DNA of 64,000 nucleotides, taken from assembly GCA_030278955.1 (NCBI GenBank), contig JAOANR010000002.1, positions 23,546,057 to 23,610,056 of the forward strand. Direction: 5' to 3'. This document shows positions 33,425 to 44,496 of the stretch, one piece after another (position 1 is the first letter of the stretch; every line of letters begins with the position of its first letter). The notes below the pieces were generated by a model. That model was not told the origin of the DNA. It saw only the letters and a list, made by a program, of their open reading frames with translations, and searched no databases. Position numbers and translations under genes: made by a program. This DNA is from Hygrophila difformis (taxonomy: Eukaryota > Streptophyta > Magnoliopsida > Lamiales > Acanthaceae).

Positions 33425-34295
33425 GGGAGTTTTGTGCCAAACCAAGAAAACTGTATGAAATGATGCTGCATCTACTAAATGCAGGAAGATTGTGTTGTAA
33501 GCACACAATGTTCGCACAGCTCTGAGTATGGCACAACACATACTCAGCCGATATCGGTATGTTGGATCATGCAGCAGTGAATGTCGTTACTGACACATAT
33601 AACCTGAAAACAATAAATAATTTTTAGCCAGCTTAACTTGTACACATTTCTCATGCTTTGATCATCTTTGTAAATGGTTTTATTTGCGGAATGCATCAGC
33701 AACCGCAATCCCCTGTACTCTCCGTAATGTGTCCAAACGAACACTAATTTTTTTGTTGGAATGGGATTTTCAGAGGCGACAACACGGTCTTTGGGCTCGA
33801 GTTTTGTGCGCACCATGCCAGAGACAATCATTAATGCTGCATGTGAAATGTGTACAAGTTAATTATTACCTTGAACACATTCCTCATGCAGCAATAATAA
33901 TTAACTAGTCTTGGTGCTAACAAAATATCGAGCCCGAAGAACGTGTTGCTCCTCTCTAAAAAATCCCATCCCAACAAAAAAATAGTGTTCGTTTGGACAC
34001 ATTACGGAGAGTACAAGGCAGCGCGGTTGCTGATGCATGCAGCAAATAAAACCATTTACAAAGATGATCATAGCACGACAATAGTGCACAAGGTAATCTG
34101 GATAAAATACTAACTATTGTATTCAGGTATGTATTTGTCAAAAACGTCATTCTGGATGCATGCTTCCACATGCCGATTCTGCTCGACTATGTGTTGTGCC
34201 TCATCACAGGCATGTGCCAACATTGCCTGCTTCGAACATAGCCTCCTGCATCTAGAGAGGCCGCAACATCACAAACAGCAATCCCGGCTTTCCTG
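33425..34295. repeat. Long hairpin C
   Basis: Inner arms 33660-33814 and 33913-34069 share TGTCCAAACGAACACTA and TTTACAAAGATGATC in inverted order. The pairing extends outwards (about 33425-33560 with 34165-34295) through GGCACAACACATA and CTGCATCTA blocks, with an unpaired insert on the left arm. The source protein is unknown. Confidence 0.85.
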
Positions 34296-34357
34296 CTACC
34301 TATTTATATCGTCGTGAGAGCTGGCTGGCGGGCTGCTACGACATATTCTTGCCACGC

Positions 34358-35217
34358 ATAATGATCAATGCTCCTGGCCCGTGGCAGGATACTGTGCCCG
34401 TGCGCGTTTTAGTTTCTACCTAGTGGGAATGATATGATCCAACATTTATTGTCAGAAGGAATTAAGAAGTGAATGGTCGGAGATTGTTGAGAATTTTCAC
34501 CCCGGTTTGTGTTGTGGCATGTGTGCCCCCAATGCCTTTCGCACGAACATGGTGGACATTTCTCCCACTGCATGGCAAGAAGGGCATGGGTTCATATTTT
34601 TTATCTAATACAGCGATCGAGCCTTACATGGTAGTGGAGAAAGGCATCCAGAATGACGAGCTCGCAAGACCTCGAATGCCCCTAATGTGCGTAAAGGTGT
34701 GTATCCTCCCATTCGTTGACCAATGGGCATTAAGAGAAGCTTTGTAGGAATTTTAGAAGCAGATTGTTGGAAGCACGACTACAAGAATTTTAAAGGTGCC
34801 ATGCTTCCGAGAATCTGCTTCTAAAACGCCTACAAAGATTGTGTTAATGCCCAGTGGTCATCAACTGGCAGGAGACACACCTTTACGCACATTAGAGTAA
34901 TTAGAGGTCTTGCGAGCTGCACATTCTGGATGCCTTTCTCCACTACATTGTAAGGCTCCATCGCTGTATTAGATAAAGAATATGAACCCATGCCCTACTT
35001 GCCATGCAGTGGTAGAAATGTCCACCATGTTCGTGGGTAAAGCATTGGGGGCGCACATACCGCGGCACAAACCGGGCTGCACATTCTCAACAATCTCCGA
35101 CCATGCACTTCTTAATTCCGTCAGGCAAAGCATGCCGGATCTTCCCATTCCCACCAAGTAAAATAAAACGCGCACGGTCACAGTATACTGTCGCGGCATA
35201 AGAGTCTGATCATTATG
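34358..35217. repeat. Long hairpin D
   Basis: Arms 34358-34775 and 34802-35217 with a loop of about 26 bases. Shared inverted words include CGGAGATTGTTGAGAA, CGCACGAACATGGTGGACAT (partly) and GCGTAAAGGTGTG. Translations of the two arms contain a matching SEIVEN segment and an LARPxxxLMCVKVCxLP segment. The source protein is not recognised. Confidence 0.92.
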
Positions 35218-35313
35218 TGAGTCTAGAAAATGTCGAAGCTGCACACTAGTCGCGTAAATAGGGCGTGCCGAGTCACGCTGGCCACTCCAGCATTTCTTAC
35301 GGCTTGCATATAT

Positions 35314-36019
35314 CCTCTATCTTCTCATTGATGGATTCAGCTCCTTGACTACTTCTCAAACAAGCTGTAGCTGATTCTCAAACTGCTACTCTCTGTGTTC
35401 CATCAGTATAATTTCACCATTCGAATCGTGTCCTTATTCCCTTGTCTGCCCCCAATTAGAAGTTGGAGACCCAGGCTGTTCTCCTTGACTGACAGTTCCA
35501 TACTTTTGAGGTTATGGAAAGAGAATTAACTTTACATTTTCTGAACTCTTCTTCCCAAGTGAGAAGCATGTTGGCCGGGGCTATAATTGCAGGCCGACAG
35601 TTTGGAAACTTTTTTAAGTAGGTTTCAATGAATACAATGGTTAAACGGGTTTCATTTAGTATGGGAAAAACTCCAGTGATGGCGGAAACCCGTTTAACCA
35701 TTGTATTCATTGAAACCTACTTAAAAAAATTTCCAAACTGTCGGCCTGCAATTATAGCCCCAGCCAACATGCTTCTCACTTGGGAAGAAGATTTCAGAAA
35801 ATGGAAAATTAATTTCTCTTTCCATAACCTCAAAAGTATGGAACTGTCAGTCAAGCAGAACCTGGGTCTCCAACTTCTAACTGGGGGCAGACAAGGGAAC
35901 AAGGACACGATTCGAATGGTGAAATTATACTCCTGGAACACAGAGAGTAGCAGTTCGGAAATCAGCTACAGCTTGTTTTAGAGGTAGACAGGAGCAAAAT
36001 CCATGAATGAGAAGATAGG
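35314..36019. repeat. Long hairpin E with CLASSY3/4-like SNF2 sequence
   Basis: Arms 35314-35653 and 35685-36019 with a 31-base loop. The right arm read on the plus strand gives TRLTIVFIETYLKKFPNCRP, AIIAPANMLLTWEEDFRKW, KINFSFHNLKSMELS and DTIRMVKLYSW. This order matches the start of the SNF2 domain of plant CLASSY3/CLASSY4 proteins, which bring RNA polymerase IV to chromatin in RNA-directed DNA methylation. The Walker A Lys region is degenerate (the frame enters through SMGKTPVMAETRLT). The left arm reads the same segment on the minus strand. Confidence 0.88.
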
Positions 36020-36350
36020 CCCAATTTCGAATGGTGAAATTATATTGTTGTGTCGCACGTGGAACACATTCTCAGCCTGCATCCATTGTATTCTCAGCCT
36101 GTTGTTTTAGGGCTATAATTGCCAGGCCCAATTTACAGGCGGTGCAGGCGCTCTTATTGCACCACGGCTGTTTTGCACTACCCTGCAGTTTGGCAAGTCC
36201 CGATTCCTCGGAAAAGTGTGCTTGAGCGTTGTTATACGCCTCCTGCAACGTACTATGTAAGGCAGGATGACCTAAATACTCTGGAAAAGCCGTGTAGACA
36301 GGTTTTAATATTGTTGCATCAGTACATTAAGCCCTGGTCATGACATAAAA

Positions 36351-36836
36351 TGTCGGCACATCTCGGAGGCTGACACACCATAGAGGCTGTCATGATCTAT
36401 AAGTGGATAAAAGCATCCAAAATGAGGAGCATATCAAACACAACCTGAAAACCATCAACAATTCATACACCAAGTTTTAATGACGTAATTCTCCTGGACT
36501 CTGATAATTTCAGATGAGGGTCGTTCTTTTGCAATTCCATCAGCAGCAATCGGACTCACTGCAGTGAGTGTGTTGACAATTTCATCTCCACAACATTTTC
36601 GTGTAGAAGGGTCTTAAAATACCCATCAGTGTGTATGAACTTGTCAACACACTCACTGCAGTGAGTTCGGCAGTTGCTAGTAGAATTGCAAAAGAGCGAC
36701 CCTCATCTGAAATTTGGTGTATGAATTGTTGATGGTTTTCAGGTTGTGTTTGACACGCTCTTCATTTTGGATGCTTTAATCCACTTATGGGTCATGACGG
36801 CCTCTGCGGTCTATCAGCCTCCGAGATGGGCCGACA
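36351..36836. repeat. Long hairpin F
   Basis: Arms 36351-36578 and 36643-36836 share CACATCTCGGAGGCTGA (with one mismatch), AAAACCATCAACAATTCATA and CTCACTGCAGTGAGT in inverted order. The left arm has an extra segment of about 30 bases. The source gene is not recognised. Confidence 0.9.
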
Positions 36837-37134
36837 GTTTATGTTTAAATCGAGGTTGTTGCATAGACTGTGCAACAATATTTCGCCATGCCTCCACGGC
36901 ATTCCCAACGTATTTCTGTCATCCTGGCAACCACATAATATTTAATAACTAATATTGGAGAGTGCTACACAAAATCCGAGACTGAAAAACGTGTTATCCA
37001 ATCTGGATCCCCACTCGAGGCTACAATAATATGATTTTCATGAACTCCGATTACAGTTACAATCGTAAATTGGTGCCCCGGCCGCTATTATAAGCCAAAT
37101 AAATGCATAACGTACGCCTCCAACCATACGTTAC

Positions 37135-40100
37135 TCAGTTGGGCCACGTCTCCCACACGTGTAGTACAGGCCGGTTCAAATCAGGGACTATACGAGGCAT
37201 GTTCGACAGGCAGGTTTCTACATTGTGACCGTCCCGCCCACACATGCCATATTTTCTCGGACCACGTGCCCGCCTTCCGGACGTCTCGGGAACATCGTCG
37301 ACCGGGGCGATGCAGTTCTTCCGGTTGTGTCCGGTTTGTCTGCACCTACGACATCTTTGGGGCCTCCCCGCACGAGATGCTCTTTCGACTGCCGAACGAA
37401 GCCTGGTCATTCTAGGTCTTCCCGCTTGACGGGGGCATTCAGGGGTCTCGCATGGGGCGTCCGCAATTTCAGACGGTATCATCCAATCATTCGGGTGTGC
37501 CATTGGATACACCGGCCCGCTCCATGCATCAACCAAACCAGACCGCCAATAGCACGCTCCAACATAGTGACTTATTTCGTGCCTCAGAAGCCTGCACATA
37601 TTAAATAATTTTTGGGTTACTCTGTCAGGCCACTAAAGGGGCACGTTACTGATATAATTAAACAATTTAATCAGATACGTATTGTATCGCGGGGATGGCG
37701 TGGGCGCATGGGATCAAGTCATTCTGGAAGCGCTGGTAAGTACACTTTGGCTCATCCGTTAGGCTCGATGTGTACGACTTACTGTTGTGTCTCACGTGGA
37801 ACACATTCTCATCCCGCGTATTTTCTATCTTCATCTTCTCACCCAACGCCCGACGATCAAAAACCTCTCGTACTGCCCAGTCAGTTAAATGTTCTGTGCT
37901 AGCAGATGCAGCATGATGCCTTCTTCGAAACCAATCACCGATTGTCGCACGAATCACCTCTAGCATGGAGCACACGGGTAACCTGCGTGCCCACAACAAG
38001 ACTCTGTTCATGCTTTCGACAATGTTCGTCGTCATCATGTCGTAGCGACGCACAGGACAGTGGACTCGAGAAAACCGTTCGGGCCTTATTTCCTCCATCA
38101 AATGCGCGTACGCATTCGGATACACGTCCTTCAGGGTGGCCATATGCCGCTCATACACGGACCTCTTGTACGCGTATGCCGCTCCCATGAACGCATCCAC
38201 GACTCCCTTTCCCCCGTACTTCGCCAGATTCTTGCCCAAGTGCATGCAACACAAAACACGTGGAAAAGAGGGGAGTGCTTGTTCCACTGCAGCTCTTATT
38301 GCGGGAGAACCGTCCGATATTATCAACACCTTATTATGTGGATTAAACGCACCCCTCATTTGCGCCAGAAACCATCTCCACGCCCGTGTCAACTCCTTCG
38401 GTCCAACACTAAAACACAACAGGAATATCTGATTATTCCCATCCTTTGTCACCGCCGTGAAAAGTATCCCCTTGTACTTACCCTTGAGGTGCGTGCCGTC
38501 GATGACAATGAAGGGCCACATCTCTTTCCACCCGGTGATAGAGGCATTTAGCGCGAAGAAACAATACAAGAATTTGTTGTCAGAGTCCACTACATACTCG
38601 GTCACGGTCCTAGGGTTTTGCTGCCGCAGCATATGTAGGTATGACGGAATCATCTTGAACGAGACGTCCTGCCCACCGAATATATGTGAAATGGCATGGT
38701 GCTGAATCTTCCTCGCCATATCCACTGAGATTCTAATGCCGTCCCGCAGCAACCGGGCCTGCAGCCCTTCGGGGCCCATCGTTTCCGCCCCAATCGCAAC
38801 CTCATTGGCATAATATGCCCCCAAATGCCTCGCCGGAAGTCGCGTATCAGGAATGTTGTCCGGGTCCACCACGCAACTGTGAGGTATCAATCTATAGACA
38901 GTCCATATCGATGCGGTGCCTCGGGCATGCATCTGGAATTCGCATTCCGCGGTGGATCATCGTACCCAGTACCGCTTCTTGTCAGACTTCCACGTGACAT
39001 ACCCGCACCTCTCTCCAACCAAGTACTCCACTAGTTTCTCCTGCAACCGTCTCTTCATCGGGAAAACGGATCCGGTCGCCAGTGCTCTATCCACTGTTTC
39101 GTCCACGTACGGGTCCACGAACTCTTCAGGCAGACCAAAGTCCGGGCGGGGCAAATTCCAATTCCCCTGGCTCATCTCAGGTACATTGAACCCTACTGTC
39201 GGCGCCCGCATTTCCGGATTGTCGACGGGCTCTAACCCCTCGATAGAACATCCGCTTCTTACAATTCTCCAAAAGGCCTTAAAATAAGAGAGAATGTATC
39301 GATGCCCCACCAACTCTTCGTAGTCTACGTCCGCGTCTGACTCCCCCCATTCATCCTGCCATTCTTCTTCCTCACTCTCATCACTCGGATCCTCCGCCAC
39401 ATTGCTATCCTGCCCGCCCACCTCCCCTTTCTCGACCGCAATGATTGCATTGGTCTCACGCTCCTGCTCCTGCTCCGGCACCCCGCCCGGCAATCCAGGA
39501 TAATGTCCAGGAGTGCTTGCTCTGTAGTAATTCTGATGTTCTGGTGCATAGCCACTGCTAGTAGCACCAGCATTCGATGACGAAAATGGATTGTACGACG
39601 ATGGGAGACCGAATATGCGTTCCGTCCAATTCCCCGCCCGAACACCACCATCCGGATACGGGGCTGCACGAGTATAATTTGCTGGTTCGTTCATTCCTTT
39701 TTCGGGGAACATAACCATACATTAGATGTGATCTCTAATAAGCACCTATCTTTTGATCATTTCTCTACACATAGCCACATTTCATGATAGGTTACATTCA
39801 TCCCTATAAGACTGTGCCTAGAGTCCATCAAATGAACAATCTAGAACTCTCAGGCCCCTCAGTTAAGGAGTATCGGCACACACGATAATGTCTTTATGGT
39901 ATATGATCACTATTGTTATTATCTTTGTTCTATAATGTTGTGAATATAATTATAATTATATTAAGAGCAATTGGAAAAAAATACCCCTGAATTATCCAGG
40001 ATTGTCCACATTTAATCTCATTTTACTTCCTATTATTTTATACATGTTAACTATTGCCCCTAAAGTTTTCAAAAGAATATTATTTGTTCTTTTTTTTGTT

Positions 40101-41269
40101 ATCTTTTCATTCTTTTAAAAAATAATAATTTTTCGTTGTTAATATTTTGTTGTAGTTTAATTAGATTTTGATTTTATTTTAATTCTTTATTAGTCATAGA
40201 CCAAAAATTAAATTTATGCTCTAATACCAATTTTTAAATTTTTTTAGGGGTATGACTTTATGGGCATATATGTGTTTTGTAAGTATAAACTATTTTTTAA
40301 ATGAGATAAAATTAAGAAAAATAAAATAGTCATAAAATACAAACAAAAATGAATAAATTTAAATAAAATAATTAATATAATTAAATACCAATAATGAAAT
40401 AAAAATTATCACATAAAATAAAATAATAAAGTAAATATGATTGTTACTTTAAATAAATTTTTAAAGTAAAAGAAAATAAAATAAATAGTAATTTTTATTA
40501 CTTTAATATGATTATTACTTTAAATTAAATTGTCACATATAATGATTTAAATATTACTTTAATTTTTTAATATTTCCTGGGCATTCTTTGTATTTTATAC
40601 TTAAATAATAATAATAATTAATAATAATACAAGTACTAATAATTTTTTTTGTTATCTTTTCATTCTTTTAAAAAATAATAATTTTTCGTTGTTAATATTT
40701 TATTGTAGTTTAATTAGATTTTGATTTTATTTTAATTCTCTATTAGTCATAGACCAAAAATTAATTTTATGCTCTAATACCAATTTTTAAATTTTTTAGG
40801 GGTATGGCTTTGTGGGCATATATGTTTTTTGCAAGTATAAACTATTTTTCCTAGTTGGATAACTATAATCTTTGTTTGAGCAATTTTTAAATGAGATACA
40901 GTTAAGAAAAATAAAATAGTCATAAAAATACAAACAAAAATGAATAAATTTAAATAAAATAATTAATATAATTAAATACCAATAATGAAATAAAAATTAT
41001 CACATAAAATAAAATAATAAAGTAAATATGATTATTACTTTAAATTAATTTTTAAAGTAAAAGAAAATAAAATGAATAGTAATTTTTTATTACTTTAATA
41101 TGATTATTACTTTAAATTAATTTTATAACTTTAAATAAAATAATAAAGTAAATATGGTTATTACTTTAAATTAATTTTTATTACTTTAAATTAAATTGTC
41201 ACATATAATGATTTAAATATTACTTTAATTTTTTAATGTTTCCACGACATTCTTTGTATTTTATACTTA

Positions 41270-41345
<76 letters not shown>

Positions 41346-41675
41346 GTAATACAAGTAATAAAGTCTTATTAAATCTCATACACATAGTCAACAGCACCAT
41401 AAGATTGGATAGCCAAATTCCACAAAAAATTAACAAATTAACCATGACCATTAACAACTTAAAGAATAAGTCTAAAATATCTAACTAACATGCATCGAAG
41501 GAATGAAATTCCAGTTAACTGGAAACAATATGCAGCTAAAAAAAATATTTTAAAATATATTTGTAGGTATATACAACACGTATAAATACTTACGATTATC
41601 ATCGTGCTCAATGTCATTTCCAGTCTTCACGTCCTCTCCAAACAACCCTCCCGGACCAAACAGCCATGAGGACAT
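37135..41675 (-). pseudogene. MURA transposase of the MULE, with premature stop
   Basis: The likely first exon is 41594-41675 (MSSWLFGPGGLFGED, GTAAGT donor). The main frame 39718-37667 holds an acidic stretch (DESEEEEWQDEWGE), the N-terminal MuDR domain (FPMKRRLQEKLVEYLVGE, WKSDKKRYWVR) and then an in-frame TGA at 38957-38959. The same frame continues with the MULE domain: IDGTHLKGKY (first Asp), IISDGSPAI (second Asp), CCMHLGKNL and NIVESMN (Glu). A degenerate SWIM zinc finger follows (KCTYQRF, IPCAHAIPAI). After an intron (GTATCT donor, GTGCAG acceptor) the tail has a CX2CX4HX4C knuckle (CRRCRQTGHNRKNC) and a second, damaged one. The intron join is out of frame as read. MURA cuts and joins MULE ends. 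Confidence 0.88.
39740..41593 (-). other. AT-rich probable intron of MURA with a 553-bp tandem duplication
   Basis: The stretch 40086-40640 is repeated at 40645-41230 with a period of 553 bp. Each copy has TAGTCATAGACCAAAAATTA and an AATAATAAT tail. In the second copy the tail is expanded to a long (AAT)n array at 41269-41343. No coding signal is present. Confidence 0.8.
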
Positions 41676-41763
41676 TACTTTCACGAAATATTGCAACTGC
41701 ACAAAACACATTTCAAAAAAAAATTAAACATTTCACCCAAAGCAACAAATATAAATAAAAAAT

Positions 41764-41912
41764 AGCTTGGCCCGGTCCTAAACCCTGGTCCCCTGAACCC
41801 TACCCTGAACCCAAAGCAACAACTTACAACCCTGAACCCTGAACCCTACAGCACACTTCCCGCTTGGCCCGGCAGCTTGGCCCGGCCATGATGGGAATCC
41901 GGGCCAAGCGCC
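41764..41912. promoter_or_regulatory. CTTGGCCCGG motif cluster before MURA
   Basis: Four copies of the MULE motif lie at 41764-41912 upstream of the putative first MURA exon, mirroring the cluster at 25221-25535. Between them is a CCCTGAACCCTA-rich stretch that resembles degenerate telomere repeat. Confidence 0.6.
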
Positions 41913-42587
41913 ATGATGCAGAACCAAACACTGGTTGCTCGACAGTGCTTGGTCCACTCACTTTGCATGAACAAAATCGCATAAATAATTACATTTCTCA
42001 ATATTATAGCATAAAACCCTCGAGTTATCGTTTTAGTAGTTTAAACAGAAATTCATTACTTCACGCGAAAAATAGTTTAGGGTATCTCTTTAATGGAAAC
42101 GGAAAATGAAACATATTAAAATAAACAATTAATCAAAAAAAAAACTTACAATCGATATTTAGTCGTTCGGATCTTCAACCAAAATCAAACTTTCCCTAAC
42201 CCTACACGTCGGATCTGAAATAATAACAAGAGATTAATCAATTGGAAGCAAATGTACGACAAAAAATTTATAATCCAACAAAACTAATTCCGTCGAGAAA
42301 ATTTTTCTACCAAACCGAACAACAACGGAGGAGCATTCACGTCGGATGGCGAAAATGGTGGCAGTGAGAATGGTAGTATAGTACAATAAGAGTATCTCCT
42401 TGGTGGCAGTGAGAAGAGAAGATCTAGATCTGTTAACAAATTTGAACGAAAATGGTGGAGTGGAAATGTGGAACAATGAATATGGGTGGTGGGGGTGGTA
42501 GGGAGAATAACTGAATATATTCCATGCACTCACATGATGGGAATAAATGCTGCACGTAATGACAATTGACTAGCTTCCGGCCTTCCC
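41913..42587. other. MULE right-arm spacer, no gene seen
   Basis: Mostly AT-rich DNA between the two right-hand motif clusters. An open frame on the minus strand at 42234-42533 is Pro/Ser/Leu-rich and matches nothing I recognise. Confidence 0.4.
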
Positions 42588-42914
42588 GAGGCTTGGCCCG
42601 GATAGATTAAGGCACGGGCCAAGCAACAAGGCCACCGGCCAAGCAAAAAGTCACTGGCCAAGCACTTGGCCCGGACCCTCTACATCTTGGCCCGACGGGC
42701 CAACCTTAATCGTTCCGGGTCAAGCACCTCTAATCAAGAACAATTTGGATAAACCTGTATTACACTTGGCCCGGGTATGTCTGCTTGGCCCGGTCCGGGC
42801 CAAGCATCCGGGCCAAAGGGTTTTCAGTCTTTTCGGGTAAAAAACTAACTTCCGTAAAGCGGCGGGCAGAAAAGTCACTGCAAATTACTGACAGGCCACA
42901 GTGATCTTCACCCG
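42588..42914. repeat. Right terminal inverted repeat of the MULE with motif array
   Basis: Roughly a dozen copies of CTTGGCCCGG/CCGGGCCAAG or close variants lie at 42588-42830, then the inverted match of the left end (AACTTCCGTAAAGCGGCGGG, ending CTGACAGG). The last 20 bases pair poorly with the left end, so the exact terminus is uncertain. Confidence 0.85.
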
Positions 42915-43097
42915 TATTTATTTTATGAACATGTGCTTTTAAACTATTTCGTCAAAATGTCCATATGAGAATATTACATTTATTTTATTTTATTCTTCAG
43001 CAAACAAATTATTGGGCTCTAGAGGATATTTATAAAATATAAATATTATTTAATATTTATTTTTAATTTAGGTTTATATTTTGAACAAAAGCTTTCA

Positions 43098-43525
43098 GAG
43101 CTCGTTTGGATTGGCTTCTACACTAGTGGTTTTAGTTTTAGTTTTGCCAAAAGCACTTTTATGGGAAAACATATGTTTGGATTGGCTTTTCAGAAAAAGC
43201 AAAAGCACCTCGAAAAGCCACAAAAGTGCTTCTGGAAGAAGCTGACCAGGGGTGCTTCTCTGAAAAGTAGATTAATAAATGCCCCTACTGATTTATTTAA
43301 ATTACACTATAACTATATAATATCTCATATAAGTAGCATATCTTTTTTGGTAATTTACACATTCCAAAATTACTTTTAACTTTTACACATCCAAACAACT
43401 TTTTTAAAAAGCTACTTTTCAGAAATTACATCAAAACACAAAAGTTGCATGCTTATGATTTTGACTTCTACTTCTACTTCTGCTTTTAGCTTCTACTTTT
43501 TTCAAAAGCCAATCCAAACGGGAAC
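43098..43525. mobile_element. MITE, copy 1 of a tandem pair
   Basis: The ends GAGCTCGTTTGGATTGGCTT and AAAAGCCAATCCAAACGGGA form inverted repeats around a region rich in AAAAGCAAAAGCAC-type words. This is a very common non-autonomous DNA transposon type in plants. It codes for nothing. Confidence 0.8.
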
Positions 43526-43970
43526 TAAGGGCCCATTTGGAATGGCTTTTGCAAAGGTGTTTTTGGCTTTTGCTTTTGCCAAAAACACTTTTGATGGAAC
43601 AATAGTCTTTGGTTTGGCTTTTTAGATAAAGCAAAAGCACCTCGAAAAACTGTAAAAGTACTTCTGGGAGAAAGAGCCCATTCTCCGGAAAGCAGAGCCA
43701 AAAGCACTTAATAATGTGAGCAAAGTCTTAAATGCCTCCACTAATGTATTTAAATTACACTATAAATAGTACTATTCTCATAAGTAGCATGTACATTTTG
43801 GTAATTATAACATTTCAAATGCATTTTTCATCTTTATACATCCAAACAAATTTTTGAAAAAAAAAACTGTTTTTCAAGCATTTCATCCAAACACAAAAGT
43901 TACCTGCTTCTGCGTTTAACTTTCACTTCTGCTTCTGCTTTTCTCAAAAGTCAATCCAAACGGGCTCTTA
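43526..43970. mobile_element. MITE, copy 2 of a tandem pair
   Basis: The ends TAAGGGCCCATTTGGAATGG and TCAATCCAAACGGGCTCTTA are inverted repeats. The inside is a diverged relative of copy 1, which directly abuts it. Confidence 0.82.
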
Positions 43971-44094
43971 AACACTAAGTGTGATATGTATTTAGAGTAC
44001 AATAAACTTAGTTTTAGCATCTTTCAAGTGAGATGGAATGAGATGCTGCAGTGAATAAAGTATTTTATTAGCCTATATTGGTAATTATCTCAAA

Positions 44095-44402
44095 ATAACA
44101 AGATTTGTTGGAACTAAAAGTTAGAGATTCAAATTTATGGGACTAAACTAATACTATTTAATTAAATTATTTTTTATATTTTATTCCTTCATTTTTCTTA
44201 AAAGATGTTAATGTGCCTATTCTGTAGAGTGTAGGCTATATATATAGTTAAGAGGAGTGCAAGGTATATCTATTTAATTATTTTTTTTGGTTTATTTGTT
44301 CTTTGTTTTCCTTAACAGCAATTAATGGCTATTATATAGACTATACTATACTTTGTAACTTTACTACTCTCAATAAATAAACATAAATTTGTATCCTGTA
44401 TA

Positions 44403-44410
<8 letters not shown>
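44095..44410. repeat. Duplicated segment, left copy
   Basis: Matches 46045-46495 in direct order (GATTCAAATTTATGGG, GTTAATGTGCCTATT, GTGCAAGGTATATCTATTTA, AATGGCTATTAT). It lacks the SINE present in the right copy, so it shows the empty site. A (TA)n run follows at 44411-44442. Confidence 0.85.
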
Positions 44411-44445
<35 letters not shown>

Positions 44446-44496
44446 CTTTTGGACATCAGCGTATGCAGCAAAAAGAAATTTGACGAGCAAAAGATA

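Larger units (their letters stand above)
21399..42914. mobile_element. Large Mutator-like element (MULE) with Ulp1-like gene, hairpin array and MURA
   Basis: Long terminal inverted repeats are seen: left from about 21417 (CTGTCAG, then CGCCGCCTTACGGAAG, TCCGAAAAGACTGAAAA, TTTGGCCCGG) and right as the inverted match ending at about 42893. A candidate 9-bp duplication TATTTATTC/T at 21390-21398 and 42915-42923 agrees at eight of nine bases, so the outermost ends are approximate. Inside are a DUF1985/Ulp1-type gene (plus), six long hairpins (31.3-36.8 kb) and a MURA transposase (minus). MULEs carrying Ulp1-like genes are known from plants as the Kaonashi type. Subterminal regions carry many CTTGGCCCGG motifs. 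The transposase has a nonsense codon, so the copy is probably not autonomous. Confidence 0.85.

Noticed and set aside
31461..36836. Inverted repeats as assembly fold-back artefacts
   Set aside because: The arms differ at scattered positions and by indels, loops are unique, and six different hairpins follow each other, which a fold-back read error would not give. Long-read confirmation would still be useful.
37225..38551. Plus-strand open frames opposite MURA
   Set aside because: They are shadows of the transposase frame, whose DDE motifs are clear on the minus strand.
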